This document shows, in pieces, positions 1-7,089 of a stretch of 15,750 nt of DNA. A program made the translations under genes and the position numbers. A model generated the notes under the pieces. That model made no database searches and had not been told where the DNA came from. It worked only from the letters and a program-made list of their open reading frames with translations. The DNA comes from Candidatus Bathyarchaeota archaeon (GTDB lineage: Archaea > Thermoproteota > Bathyarchaeia > TCS64), in NCBI GenBank assembly GCA_016934355.1, contig JAFGTA010000196.1, positions 1-15,750 on the forward strand, written 5' to 3'. Position 1 is the stretch's first letter. Each line of letters starts with the position of its first letter.

Positions 1-348
1 AGGGAACCTCTCGCGGTGCCTGAGGCTGAACGTTCGCTCAAGGAACGCGTGGCCCAGGCCGTTGATGTATCCATAATAGTCGGGGGCGCCGAACACCACT
101 GCGTCGGCCTCCATCATCCTGTCCCTGATCTCCGCCCAGTCGTCTTTGATCACGCACACGTTGTCGCCTGCGCAGCGGACGCATCCCCTGCAGGGCTGGA
201 TGTTCTTGTCGCTTAGGCTGATGTAATCGTGGGGTTCGCCACTCTTCTCAAGGATTTGCTTGACGAGTTCCTCGGTTGCGCCGCAGAGCAGCTTACCGTT
301 GTCGTCGCGGGTTGCTCTCCTGCCGCTGGCGCTGATCCCTAGGATCAT
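1..348 (-). CDS. Iron-sulfur flavoprotein (flavodoxin-like NADPH-dependent FMN reductase family), partial
   Basis: The first 116 codons are present; the C-terminus lies beyond the left edge. The protein begins MILGISASGRR, matching the first beta strand and phosphate-binding loop of flavodoxin-like FMN reductases. Residues 53-65 carry Cys53, Cys56, Cys59 and Cys65 (C-x2-C-x2-C-x5-C), the compact cysteine motif that binds a 4Fe-4S cluster in iron-sulfur flavoproteins such as archaeal Isf. A later segment, FGAPDYYGYINGLGHAF, matches the flavin-contacting loop of the same family. Known members pass electrons between ferredoxin, FMN and small acceptors in the cytoplasm; the substrate here is unknown. 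The ATG directly follows the TAG stop of the DsrE gene with no spacer, so the two are almost certainly co-transcribed and translationally coupled. Family call firm, physiological role open. Confidence 0.85.
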   Translation of the reverse strand, partial: MILGISASGRRATRDDNGKLLCGATEELVKQILEKSGEPHDYISLSDKNIQPCRGCVRCAGDNVCVIKDDWAEIRDRMMEADAVVFGAPDYYGYINGLGHAFLERTFSLRHRERFP

Positions 349-681
349 CTACCACACCATGGGGATGTAGCCTTGCTTGATGTACTCGCTGATGAGGGTG
401 CCCACGTACTCGACTTTGACGCCCATCCCCTCGACCCTGCCGCTCACGCCGTCCCTGTCGCTGATCGCCTTGCAGGCGAAGGATTCACCCATGCCTGCGA
501 CCTCGATGGCGGCGCTTGCCACGTCCGGGTCCTCCGTCATTAGTTGCTCCGAGGGGCCGAAGTACACGACCTTGACGTCGCCCATCCACTCTCGTTTGAT
601 GGCGTTCTTCGCGTACATCAACCCGGTCAAAGCCTTGGCCTTGTTCCCGGTGGCTATGATGACTAGAAGCTTGTCGCTCAT
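349..681 (-). CDS. DsrE/DsrF-like family protein
   Basis: A 110-residue protein, the usual length for a single DsrE-like domain. It opens with a beta strand (LLVIIATG), has a central strand with KVVYFGPSEQL, a single cysteine (Cys70, in FACKAISDRDGV) and a Gly/Tyr-rich C-terminus ending GYIPMVW. In DsrE-family sulfur carriers a conserved Cys at about this position accepts persulfide; many archaeal members have no defined role. The ATG at 681 lies about 33 bases downstream of a TATA-like box. The iron-sulfur flavoprotein gene follows without any gap, suggesting a shared redox or sulfur-transfer function. That function is inferred from the pairing, not shown. Fold confidence is good, biochemical role uncertain. 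Confidence 0.8.
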   Translation of the reverse strand: MSDKLLVIIATGNKAKALTGLMYAKNAIKREWMGDVKVVYFGPSEQLMTEDPDVASAAIEVAGMGESFACKAISDRDGVSGRVEGMGVKVEYVGTLISEYIKQGYIPMVW

Positions 682-710
682 GAAATCAACGTCAGGACTG
701 GAGCCGCGGG

Positions 711-717
711 ATAAAAG
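711..717 (-). promoter_or_regulatory. TATA-like box for the DsrE-flavoprotein unit
   Basis: On the minus strand this reads CTTTTAT, centred about 33 bases upstream of the ATG at 681. This is the archaeal TBP site spacing seen at most genes of the window. It implies a leader of only a few bases. Confidence 0.5.
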
Positions 718-743
718 TCGATTGGGATGTCGTCACAAATACG

Positions 744-753
744 CCTATATAAT
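744..753 (+). promoter_or_regulatory. TATA box for the amidohydrolase gene
   Basis: CCTATATAAT, with TATATAA at 746-752, centred 32 bases upstream of the ATG at 781. It is one of the best TATA matches in the window. It lies about 30 bases from the oppositely oriented box at 711-717, so the 99-base gap 682-780 is a compact divergent promoter region. Confidence 0.7.
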
Positions 754-780
754 GAGTGGGTGAAGTAGAGGGTTGAAACC

Positions 781-1950
781 ATGTTAGCCATTAAAGGTGG
801 AAAGGTTCTCACGATCACGAAAGGCGTGATCGATGGAGGCACAGTCCTCATCAAGGACGGTAAGATAGACAAGGTAGGCAAGAACGTCAAGATACCCAAA
901 GACGCCGAGGTAATCGACGCCTCAGGGAAAGTGGTCATGCCCGGGCTCGTCGAGGCACACTGCCACATAGGCATCTACGAGGAGGGTATCGGCTGGGCCG
1001 GCAGCGACGGCAACGAGATGACGACCCCCGCGACCCCAGAGGTGAAGGCAATCGACGGCATCAAGGCCAACGCAGACGAGATGGGGCTCCGCTCCGCAGT
1101 TGAGGCGGGGATCACCACGGCCAACATCATGCCTGGCAGCGCCAACGTCATAGGCGGCTGGGGCGTCGTTGTGAAGACGGCGCCCAAGACCACCGTCGAG
1201 GACATGGTGGTGATGAACCCCTCGGGCATGAAGTGCGCATTCGGCGAGAACCCCATGCGCGTCTACGGCGCCGACAAGAAGCAGTACCCCATGACAAGGA
1301 TGGGGGAGGCGGCGGTCCTCCGTAAGTGGCTGCAGGACGCCAAGACCTACATGGAGAAGAAGGAACGGTTCAAGGACGACCCAGAGAAGCTGCCAGACGC
1401 CAACCTCCAGCTAGAGGCGCTGATACCCGTTATGAAGAGGGAGATACCCCTCAAGGTGCACAGCCACAGGGCAGACGACATAGCCATAGCCATCAGGGTC
1501 GCCGAGGAGTTCGGCGTCAAGCTCACCTGGGAGCACGCCACGGAGGGCCACAGGAACGCCGAGTGGATCGCCAAGAAGGGCATCCCCGCCGTGTGGGGCC
1601 CGAGCCTCATGGGGCGCCCCAAGTGGGAAATGAGAGAGCTCAGCTTCGACACGCCCAAGGCGCTCTACGACGCCGGTGTCAAGTTCGCGATACAGACCGA
1701 CTCGCTGGGCCGGGACGTCGCGTTCCTACCCGTCTGCGCGACGCTGGCGGTGCGGCACGGTCTCCCCAGGGACGAGGCGCTGAAGGCCATAACCATCAAC
1801 CCAGCCGAGATACTGGGCGTCGCCGACAGGGTCGGCAGCATCGAAGAGGGAAAGGACGCCGACATCCGCATCATGAGCGGCGACCCCCTGGACGTGCTGT
1901 CAGTCGTCGAGATGGTCATCATCGACGGCAAGGTAGAGTACAAGGCCTAA
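781..1950 (+). CDS. Metal-dependent amidohydrolase (imidazolonepropionase-like, COG1228 type)
   Basis: A full-length 389-residue amidohydrolase. The N-terminal beta-sandwich (IKGGKVLTITKGVIDGGTV) leads to VMPGLVEAHCHIG, with the metal-binding HxH at His60/His62. Further expected metal or catalytic residues are His227/His229 (KVHSHRADD), His252 and His257 (EHATEGH) and Asp307 (IQTDSLG). The segment KCAFGENPMRVYG (151-163) and the C-terminal return to the beta-sandwich (EEGKDADIRIMSGDPLDV) are typical of COG1228 proteins, which cleave cyclic or linear amide bonds, including imidazolonepropionate and some dipeptides. Substrate cannot be read from sequence; no histidine-degradation genes are nearby. 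The M20 peptidases that converge on it would suit peptide or N-acyl amino acid hydrolysis. ATG start supported by TATA box spacing. Confidence 0.9.
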   Translation: MLAIKGGKVLTITKGVIDGGTVLIKDGKIDKVGKNVKIPKDAEVIDASGKVVMPGLVEAHCHIGIYEEGIGWAGSDGNEMTTPATPEVKAIDGIKANADEMGLRSAVEAGITTANIMPGSANVIGGWGVVVKTAPKTTVEDMVVMNPSGMKCAFGENPMRVYGADKKQYPMTRMGEAAVLRKWLQDAKTYMEKKERFKDDPEKLPDANLQLEALIPVMKREIPLKVHSHRADDIAIAIRVAEEFGVKLTWEHATEGHRNAEWIAKKGIPAVWGPSLMGRPKWEMRELSFDTPKALYDAGVKFAIQTDSLGRDVAFLPVCATLAVRHGLPRDEALKAITINPAEILGVADRVGSIEEGKDADIRIMSGDPLDVLSVVEMVIIDGKVEYKA

Positions 1951-1966
1951 GGCCTTCACCCTTTTT
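1942..1966 (+). terminator. Hairpin plus T-tract at the end of the amidohydrolase gene
   Basis: AAGGCC (1942-1947) and GGCCTT (1951-1956) form a perfect 6-bp stem whose 3-base loop, TAA, is the stop codon itself. A run of five T follows at 1962-1966. Archaeal termination depends mainly on the T-tract; the hairpin makes it resemble a bacterial intrinsic terminator. It sits in the 22-base gap between convergent genes and could insulate them. Confidence 0.55.
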
Positions 1967-1972
1967 CCCAGC

Positions 1973-3136
1973 TTATTTTAAAAACGCGTAAGCTATTCTG
2001 GCGTACATCTCCGAGACTGGTGGCAGCCACTCCAGCTTCACGTGCTCGTTGGGCTGGTGCGCCCCGCCGCGTTGAGGCCCTATGTGTATGCACTCGATGC
2101 CCTGCTCCCCCTGGAAGATGTTGGCGTTTGTGATTCCGTACGCGTGCTCGTAGAGGGGCGGCCGGCCCATCACGGTCCTGTAGACGCCGTCCAGAGTCTT
2201 CATCAGCGGCTCGTCCTTTGAAGCCGTGTAGGGCTCGTACTTCGGAGGCTTCACCCCGACCTCGACCTCGGACTTGAGGTCAAGCTCCTTGACGAGTCTC
2301 TCCATGTCGTCCAGCGTGTACTGGATGCTCTCCCCAGGCACCAGCAGCCTGTTCACCTCGAACCGTGCGGACTCGGGTACGACGACGCTGTACTTGGTGT
2401 AACCGCCCTCCGTCTTCAACGTGCAGACGGTGCCGGTGCCGAAGTCCGGGTGCTCCTTCAGCTTGAGCTTGTCCAAGTTGGCGATTATCTTCGCCGCGTC
2501 TTCGACCGCGTTGACGCCGAGGTGTGGCCTGAACCCGTGGGCGGCCCTGCCCTTCACCTTGACGTTGTACAGGACCTTACCTGTCAGCCCGAGGGGTATT
2601 GGCTTGGTCTCGTCGCCGCAGTAGCTGTAGGTGAGGACGACGCCGTCGAGGCTCCTCCACCGCGGCTCCTCCATCATAGCCCACGCGCCTATGTCGGTCG
2701 CCTCCTGGTCCACGACGCCGCTGAAGCTCAGCTCACCCTTGAAGCCTGCGCCCGAGTCGGCTACCGCCTTCAGCATGTTGAGGCTGCACGCGATCCCTGT
2801 CTTCATGTCGCAGGCGCCGCGCCCGTAGAGTTTCCCGTCCTTGACGACCGCCTTGAATGGGTCCGTGTCCCAGTCGTCTCCGGCTGGCACTGTGTCAGTG
2901 TGCGCATTATAGTTGAGGCGCCTCCCCGGCCCGCTGCCCTCCATGACGCCGTAGACGTTGGGTCTGCCCTCGGCGACGTACTGGAGCTCGGTCTTCATCC
3001 CGTAGCTCTCCAGCTTCTCCTGGATGTAGAGGGCCAGCGCCTCCTCGTCACCCGTCACGGAGGGGATCGCTATCATCTCCTTGGACAGCTTCACGGTGTA
3101 GCCGTCGTCTAAGCGCTTGAGAACGTCGTCTATCAT
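1973..3136 (-). CDS. M20-family peptidase paralog with altered active site (possible pseudoenzyme)
   Basis: A 387-residue M20 (ArgE/DapE/carboxypeptidase G2) protein, clearly paralogous along its whole length to the product of 3182-4342. Present: metal-site His79 (NAHTDTVP), bridging Asp110 (RGACDMKTG), metal ligand Glu145, lid/dimerisation-domain His200 (AAHGF) and final metal-site His360 (GGAHQPNE). Missing: the general-base Glu, normally first in the DEE motif, is Gln144 (VDQEA, codon 2705-2707). The Glu of the usual EP motif, a metal ligand, is Tyr170 (VLTYSYCG, codon 2627-2629). The paralog has Glu at both places. Overall the fold looks intact, with no frameshift. It may be inactive, have a different chemistry, or pair with the paralog as a heterodimer. 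The ATG at 3136 aligns exactly with the chosen paralog start. Confidence 0.9.
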   Translation of the reverse strand: MIDDVLKRLDDGYTVKLSKEMIAIPSVTGDEEALALYIQEKLESYGMKTELQYVAEGRPNVYGVMEGSGPGRRLNYNAHTDTVPAGDDWDTDPFKAVVKDGKLYGRGACDMKTGIACSLNMLKAVADSGAGFKGELSFSGVVDQEATDIGAWAMMEEPRWRSLDGVVLTYSYCGDETKPIPLGLTGKVLYNVKVKGRAAHGFRPHLGVNAVEDAAKIIANLDKLKLKEHPDFGTGTVCTLKTEGGYTKYSVVVPESARFEVNRLLVPGESIQYTLDDMERLVKELDLKSEVEVGVKPPKYEPYTASKDEPLMKTLDGVYRTVMGRPPLYEHAYGITNANIFQGEQGIECIHIGPQRGGAHQPNEHVKLEWLPPVSEMYARIAYAFLK

Positions 3137-3160
3137 AACGAAGAAAATGTCGGGGTAAGG

Positions 3161-3167
3161 CTTTAAC
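3161..3167 (-). promoter_or_regulatory. Possible weak TATA-like box for the downstream M20 gene
   Basis: GTTAAAG on the minus strand, centred about 28 bases before the ATG at 3136, in the 45-base gap between the two M20 genes. It is a poor match, so read-through from the upstream M20 gene is equally likely. Confidence 0.3.
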
Positions 3168-3181
3168 TTGATTGGTTGAAG

Positions 3182-4342
3182 CTAGCTCCCGAGGAACCTG
3201 TCAATCATCAGTGCGTAGACCTTGCTCACGGGGGGCAGCGAGTCCAGCAGGGTGTACTCGTTCTTCTGATGCGCCCCGCCCTCGAATGGCCCATAGTGGA
3301 TGCAGGGAATACCTCCCTCGCCCGTGAAGGTGTTGGCGTCGGTTATGCTGCTGCTGTACTCGAACACGGGCTTCACACCCAGCACGTCCTCGTACGACTC
3401 CTCGAAGACCCTGACCAGCGGCTCGTCCCTGTCGATCTCGTATGAGGCGTAGTACGGCGGCTTGATATCCACCTCGACCGGGGCATCCAGCCCCAGCGAC
3501 TCCACAAGCTCCTCCATGTCCCTTATCACGGACTCCTTCGTCTCCCCGGGCACGGTCAGCCTGTTTACCTCGAACCTGCAGTACGCCGGCACCACGACGC
3601 TGTACCTCTCGTAGCCGCCCTCTATCTTCAGCGTCGAGTAGTTGCCCCTGAACCGCGGGTGCTTCCGTATACTGAGCTTGTCCAGGTTGGCGAGGATGAC
3701 CCCCGCCTGCTCCACGGCGTTCACCCCTAGCTCGGGGCTGAACCCGTGGGCCGCCTTGCCCCTGACTTGGATGTTGTAGAGTATCTTCCCGGTTATGCCC
3801 AGGGCTGTAGGCTTTTGCTCGTCAGCCGACTGCGGCTCGGCTAGCACGATGGCGTCAACTTTCCCGTAGTCAGTCTTCAGCATGGCCTTGGCTCCCTCGC
3901 CGTAAGCCTCCTCATCGATGACGCCGCTGAAGCTTATCTCACCCGGGAACTCGTGCCCGGACTCGACGACGGCGCGTATCGTGTTGAGTATGCACGCGAT
4001 GCCTCCCTTCATGTCGTTGCTGCCCAGGCCAATGATCTTGTTCCCATCCACCACCGGCTCGAACGGGTCCGTGTCCCAGCCGTCAACCACCGGCACCGTG
4101 TCCATGTGCCCGTTGAAGTTCATCCTCCTCCCCGGCCTCGCCCCAGAGAGCCTCGCGTATATGTTCGGCCTCCCAGGCTGAACCGTGTGCAGCTCAGTCT
4201 CCAGCCCCAGGGCGTCCAGCTCGCCCTGCAGGTAGACGGCAAGCTCTGCTTCCTCGCCTACTATAGAGGGGATGCGTATCATCTCCTTCAGCTTCTCGAC
4301 GGTGTAGGAGTCGTCAAGCTTGCCCAGTAAATCCTCGTACAT
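3182..4342 (-). CDS. M20-family metallopeptidase (ArgE/DapE/CPG2-type amidohydrolase)
   Basis: A 386-residue dinuclear zinc amidohydrolase with all expected catalytic residues: His79 and Asp81 (GHMDTVP), bridging Asp110 (GSNDMKGG), general base Glu144 and metal ligand Glu145 (VIDEEAYGEG), metal ligand Glu169 (VLAEPQSAD), lid-domain His199 (AAHGF) and His358 (GGAHQKNE). M20 enzymes release amino acids from peptides or N-acyl/N-succinyl amino acids in the cytoplasm; the actual substrate (acetylornithine, peptide, N-acyl amino acid) cannot be decided here. No arginine or lysine biosynthesis genes adjoin it. A TTG at 4354 would add four residues. The ATG at 4342 is preferred because it aligns with the paralog's start and suits the TATA box at 4373-4378. 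It lies just upstream of its altered-site paralog, in the same direction. Confidence 0.92.
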   Translation of the reverse strand: MYEDLLGKLDDSYTVEKLKEMIRIPSIVGEEAELAVYLQGELDALGLETELHTVQPGRPNIYARLSGARPGRRMNFNGHMDTVPVVDGWDTDPFEPVVDGNKIIGLGSNDMKGGIACILNTIRAVVESGHEFPGEISFSGVIDEEAYGEGAKAMLKTDYGKVDAIVLAEPQSADEQKPTALGITGKILYNIQVRGKAAHGFSPELGVNAVEQAGVILANLDKLSIRKHPRFRGNYSTLKIEGGYERYSVVVPAYCRFEVNRLTVPGETKESVIRDMEELVESLGLDAPVEVDIKPPYYASYEIDRDEPLVRVFEESYEDVLGVKPVFEYSSSITDANTFTGEGGIPCIHYGPFEGGAHQKNEYTLLDSLPPVSKVYALMIDRFLGS

Positions 4343-4372
4343 GGCAGTCAACAAGATTCCGCGGGGGAGCCC

Positions 4373-4378
4373 TATATT
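4373..4378 (-). promoter_or_regulatory. TATA-like box for the M20 peptidase pair
   Basis: On the minus strand the context reads AACAATATAGG, with AATATA at 4373-4378, about 34 bases before the ATG at 4342. It lies in the 48-base gap after the DNA ligase stop, so the M20 genes need not depend on ligase transcription. It also argues against the upstream TTG start at 4354. Confidence 0.5.
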
Positions 4379-4390
4379 GTTATCCGTGCC

Positions 4391-6145
4391 TCACAGCGTC
4401 TTCAACTGGGCCTGGTACATGTCCAGAAGCTCCTGCACCGTCGTCGCCTCCTCCGCGGACTTGTCGTCACGCCACCGGGTGAAACGGGGGAACCTGACAG
4501 CGAGCCCCGACCCCTCCCTGACCGCCCCGAGTGCGGCGGTGTGCAGCGGGCTCAGCGTCAACTCGTCGCCCAGCACCTCCATGACTACGGCGGGCTCGAA
4601 CCACACCTCAGCCTCCATGAGGGACTCCACCCTCGCGTGCCTGTGCTCCAGCCTGTGGGGCTCAAGCATCTCGGGAATCTGCCCAAGGTTCTCGTCCGTC
4701 AACCCCGAACCCACCTTACACACAGTCTTGTAGACATCATCCTCCGGGTCATAGGCGGCCACCAGCAGGGCGCCGTAGCTGCCGGCGCGCCTGCCCCTGC
4801 CGGAGAAGGCGCCTACCACCACGAGGTCCACGTGGTCCTCCATCTTGCTCTGGTAGCTGCGCTTCAGCTTCACCCAGAGCCACGATCTGGCGCCCGCCCT
4901 GTATATGCTGTCCTCGCCGGTGGACTTGACGACGAGCCCCTCTGTACCGTCCGCGATGGCCTGCTGGAAGAACAGGTCAAGCTCATCGGGGTCCGAGGTC
5001 TCCAGCCTCTCCACCAGTTTAAACACGTCCGTCTGCCGCGTGATCCCCTTTAGTGTCCCTATCCTCTCGTGGTACGGCTCCAGCGTGAGGTCTCTGCCGT
5101 CGGCGTAGAGGCAGTCGAACAGGTATACGCGGACGGGTATCTTCTCCATCATCTCCTCGATGCCGTGCTTGCGGCGCCTCTGCATCAGCGTCTGGAACGG
5201 CCTGTCCTCCCCCGTGTCCGGGTCGTAGGCAACAGCCTCGCCCTCGATTATGGCGTCACGCGCCTTCACCTGTGCCTTAGTCAGGGCGACGGCGTCGGGG
5301 TACATGTATGTGATGTTCTCCAGCCGCCTGCTGAAGATGTTCACCCTGTCGCCGTCCTTGTGTATCTGGAAACGCTCACCGTCCAGCTTGTACTCCGCGC
5401 TGCAGACGCCGCCCAGCTTCTCGATTATCTCCTCAGAGGTCGACAGCCTCTGAGCAGCCATCACCCTTATCGGCGACCCCACCCTGACGTGGAAGTTCAC
5501 TATGGCGTCCAGCCCCTTCTCCTCAAGAGTCCTTGCGACGAGACCCAGATCGCTGCTGAGGTTGTACGCCCTCTCCATGTCGCCTCGCGCCTCCTTGGAG
5601 CCCGTGTGGGCCTGTGACAACGCGTCCAGTAGCGTCATGTCGCCGATGCCGAGCCTGAGCTTCCCCACGACCATCCTCGCGAGGTACCGGGCGCCCAGCG
5701 GAGACGAGTCGGCGAGTAGGCCGCCTAGATCATCCATCTTCTGCTTCGCGCTCCCCTTCCCCTCGCGCCTCGCGATCTGGTCGAGCCCCATGTAGATGTC
5801 TGTGACCGTAAGCTGTCTGCTGAAGAGGCTGCCCTGCGCCTTTCCTTTGAGGGCCTCCTCGGCTGTGAGCCCTATGTCGCCGAGCTGGGATACCAACTGC
5901 TCCACCTTGGCTTTCTTGAGGCCCGTCACCTTGGTAAGGGTCTCCACGACCATCTTCTCGGCCATCCCTATCTCGGGCTCGCCAGTCCAGTCCGGGTGTA
6001 TCTTGCCCTGGGTGAGGTAGATGATCTCGTCCACCTCGTCCGAGGTGGCCTCCTTGAACAGGTCGGTGAGGATGTCTGTCATCTCGAGGCGCTTCGTGGT
6101 GGCTTCCAGCTTGGCGTAGTACTCGACGAGGGTGTCATAGAGCAT
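4391..6145 (-). CDS. lig: ATP-dependent DNA ligase
   Basis: A 584-residue ligase, within the normal archaeal range. It seals nicks, including those between Okazaki fragments, through an enzyme-adenylate intermediate. The N-terminal all-alpha DNA-binding domain covers roughly residues 1-245. Motif I is KLDGER with the adenylated Lys253. Motif III-type residues lie in FSRRLENITYMYPD (271-284), motif IV is EGEAVAY (301-307), motif V is EGLVVKS (402-408) and motif Va is WLWVKLKRSY (422-431). An OB-fold follows, with the C-terminal RFPRFTRWRDDKS (551-563) carrying motif VI. All nucleotidyltransferase motifs are intact and in order, so it should be active. The ATG at 6145 has a strong TATA box inside the end of the upstream gene, implying independent expression. 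No replication genes adjoin it. Confidence 0.97.
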   Translation of the reverse strand: MLYDTLVEYYAKLEATTKRLEMTDILTDLFKEATSDEVDEIIYLTQGKIHPDWTGEPEIGMAEKMVVETLTKVTGLKKAKVEQLVSQLGDIGLTAEEALKGKAQGSLFSRQLTVTDIYMGLDQIARREGKGSAKQKMDDLGGLLADSSPLGARYLARMVVGKLRLGIGDMTLLDALSQAHTGSKEARGDMERAYNLSSDLGLVARTLEEKGLDAIVNFHVRVGSPIRVMAAQRLSTSEEIIEKLGGVCSAEYKLDGERFQIHKDGDRVNIFSRRLENITYMYPDAVALTKAQVKARDAIIEGEAVAYDPDTGEDRPFQTLMQRRRKHGIEEMMEKIPVRVYLFDCLYADGRDLTLEPYHERIGTLKGITRQTDVFKLVERLETSDPDELDLFFQQAIADGTEGLVVKSTGEDSIYRAGARSWLWVKLKRSYQSKMEDHVDLVVVGAFSGRGRRAGSYGALLVAAYDPEDDVYKTVCKVGSGLTDENLGQIPEMLEPHRLEHRHARVESLMEAEVWFEPAVVMEVLGDELTLSPLHTAALGAVREGSGLAVRFPRFTRWRDDKSAEEATTVQELLDMYQAQLKTL

Positions 6146-6174
6146 ATCTGAACAGATACTGTTCCGTGCACCAG

Positions 6175-6183
6175 ATATTTATA
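6175..6183 (-). promoter_or_regulatory. TATA box for DNA ligase, overlapping the upstream stop codon
   Basis: On the minus strand TATAAATAT, centred 34 bases before the ligase ATG at 6145. The box overlaps the TAA stop (6179-6181) of the HEVVH-protein gene, so the ligase promoter is embedded in the end of its neighbour. Confidence 0.7.
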
Positions 6184-6925
6184 CGGTGTAGCTGCAGGCG
6201 TCCCGGTTCTTGATCTCGTTGTACTCGTTGAGCGCCTCGATCAGGCAGTACCTGCCGGCCTTCTCGGTGAACAGGCTGAACACGTAGTCGGCGCCCTTGG
6301 AGACCTCTATACACGTCAGCAGGTTGGGCGGGAAGTAGTCGCTCCTGAGACGTGACCACAACTGGTCCAGCTTAGGGTACTTCATGCACCTGAGCACGAC
6401 GTAGCTCCTGTAGTGGGTGACCATGTCCACGTACTGGACGGCCCAGAGGCTCGCCAGGTCGCCGTAGTCTCTGATGGCCGGGGACCCGCCCTCCTCCATG
6501 ATGATGCTCATGCTTTTCTCCAGCTTGTCCTCGTGCATGTCCAGTATGTGGGACCGCGTGGAGACGAGAAGCGTGTCTCCGCCCGCGTGGTCATCCGCGT
6601 GCACCACCTCGTGAACGGCGCAGTATGCCGTCAGGGTCTCCGCGAATTCGGGCATGTCCAGCGGGTGATCGGAGCTGGGCAGATGCTTGTCGAGGATGAT
6701 CGTCGCGGGAGGGACGAAGGAGCTGTACTCCAATGGGTTCTTGCTGGAGCGCCTCTCGCTGAGCCGCATTGCCTTGAAGGAGCCCAAGTCGAGGCGTCTG
6801 CGGGTCGTGTCGATGTTAGGGGCCACGGGTAAGCCGAGTTGAATCTGAGCCTGAGAGATCTTTTCGATTGACTCCTGGACGATCCGACGGACGTCGTCCT
6901 CGGTCAGGTCTCTCCTCAGAGTCAA
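6179..6925 (-). CDS. Uncharacterised protein with an HExxH motif (putative zinc metallopeptidase-like)
   Basis: A 248-residue protein that I do not recognise. Residues 105-109 are HEVVH in the context CAVHEVVHADDHAGGD. This matches the HExxH signature of zincin metallopeptidases, and a mostly apolar helix precedes it as in that fold. Possible third metal ligands are Asp111, Asp112, His113, or Glu132 in HILDMHEDKLEK. The C-terminal half is helical-looking with many Tyr, Trp and Leu. There is no signal peptide or membrane segment, so it should be cytoplasmic. The start is a TTG at 6925: an ATG five bases upstream is out of frame and hits a stop after one codon, and the TATA-like box fits the TTG. 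HExxH can occur by chance, so protease activity is unproven. Ligase lies downstream with its own promoter. Confidence 0.75.
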   Translation of the reverse strand: MTLRRDLTEDDVRRIVQESIEKISQAQIQLGLPVAPNIDTTRRRLDLGSFKAMRLSERRSSKNPLEYSSFVPPATIILDKHLPSSDHPLDMPEFAETLTAYCAVHEVVHADDHAGGDTLLVSTRSHILDMHEDKLEKSMSIIMEEGGSPAIRDYGDLASLWAVQYVDMVTHYRSYVVLRCMKYPKLDQLWSRLRSDYFPPNLLTCIEVSKGADYVFSLFTEKAGRYCLIEALNEYNEIKNRDACSYTV

Positions 6926-6954
6926 AACATATCTACAAATCTACTGCTGCCTCG

Positions 6955-6962
6955 AATAAAAA
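6955..6962 (-). promoter_or_regulatory. TATA-like box for the HEVVH-protein gene
   Basis: On the minus strand TTTTTATT, centred about 33 bases before the TTG at 6925, in agreement with the window's usual spacing. It supports the TTG start. A short inverted repeat (6964-6979) abuts it on the upstream side. Confidence 0.55.
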
Positions 6963-6963
6963 C

Positions 6964-6979
6964 AACATGGTCCAATGTT
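6964..6979. repeat. Inverted repeat next to the TATA box, possible operator
   Basis: AACAT (6964-6968) and ATGTT (6975-6979) are perfect 5-bp arms separated by 6 bases. The repeat touches the upstream edge of the minus-strand TATA box, the place where archaeal activators or TFB-recognition elements act. Short arms make chance occurrence quite possible. Confidence 0.3.
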
Positions 6980-7023
6980 CCGTATGTACTGAAGGATACA
7001 GCGCGTTCACCTATGTGATACGT

Positions 7024-7089
7024 GACCGAAAAAGATGAGACTAACAAAATAAGATAAGCAGGGATCGCTGTCCTGAGTTCTTTTCGGTC
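7024..7089. repeat. Imperfect inverted repeat in the divergent promoter region
   Basis: GACCGAAAAAGA at 7024-7035 pairs with TCTTTTCGGTC at 7079-7089 over 11 bp with one bulged A. The arms are 43 bases apart, between the TATA boxes of two divergent genes. It could be paired binding sites for a regulator; no known regulator site is recognised. The rest of the 221-base gap 6926-7146 shows no gene I can support. Confidence 0.35.

Noticed and set aside
1326..1991. 221-codon open frame on the plus strand overlapping the amidohydrolase
   Set aside because: Arg/Gly/His-rich frame-shifted reading of the amidohydrolase gene, with no recognisable domain.
2450..3112. 220-codon open frame on the plus strand opposite the M20 paralog
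   Set aside because: It lies antisense to a gene with clear M20 motifs and its product is Val/Leu/His/Arg-rich with no motif, as expected for a shadow frame in GC-rich DNA.
5069..5617. 182-codon open frame on the plus strand inside the ligase gene
   Set aside because: Antisense to the ligase nucleotidyltransferase motifs; composition typical of a shadow frame.
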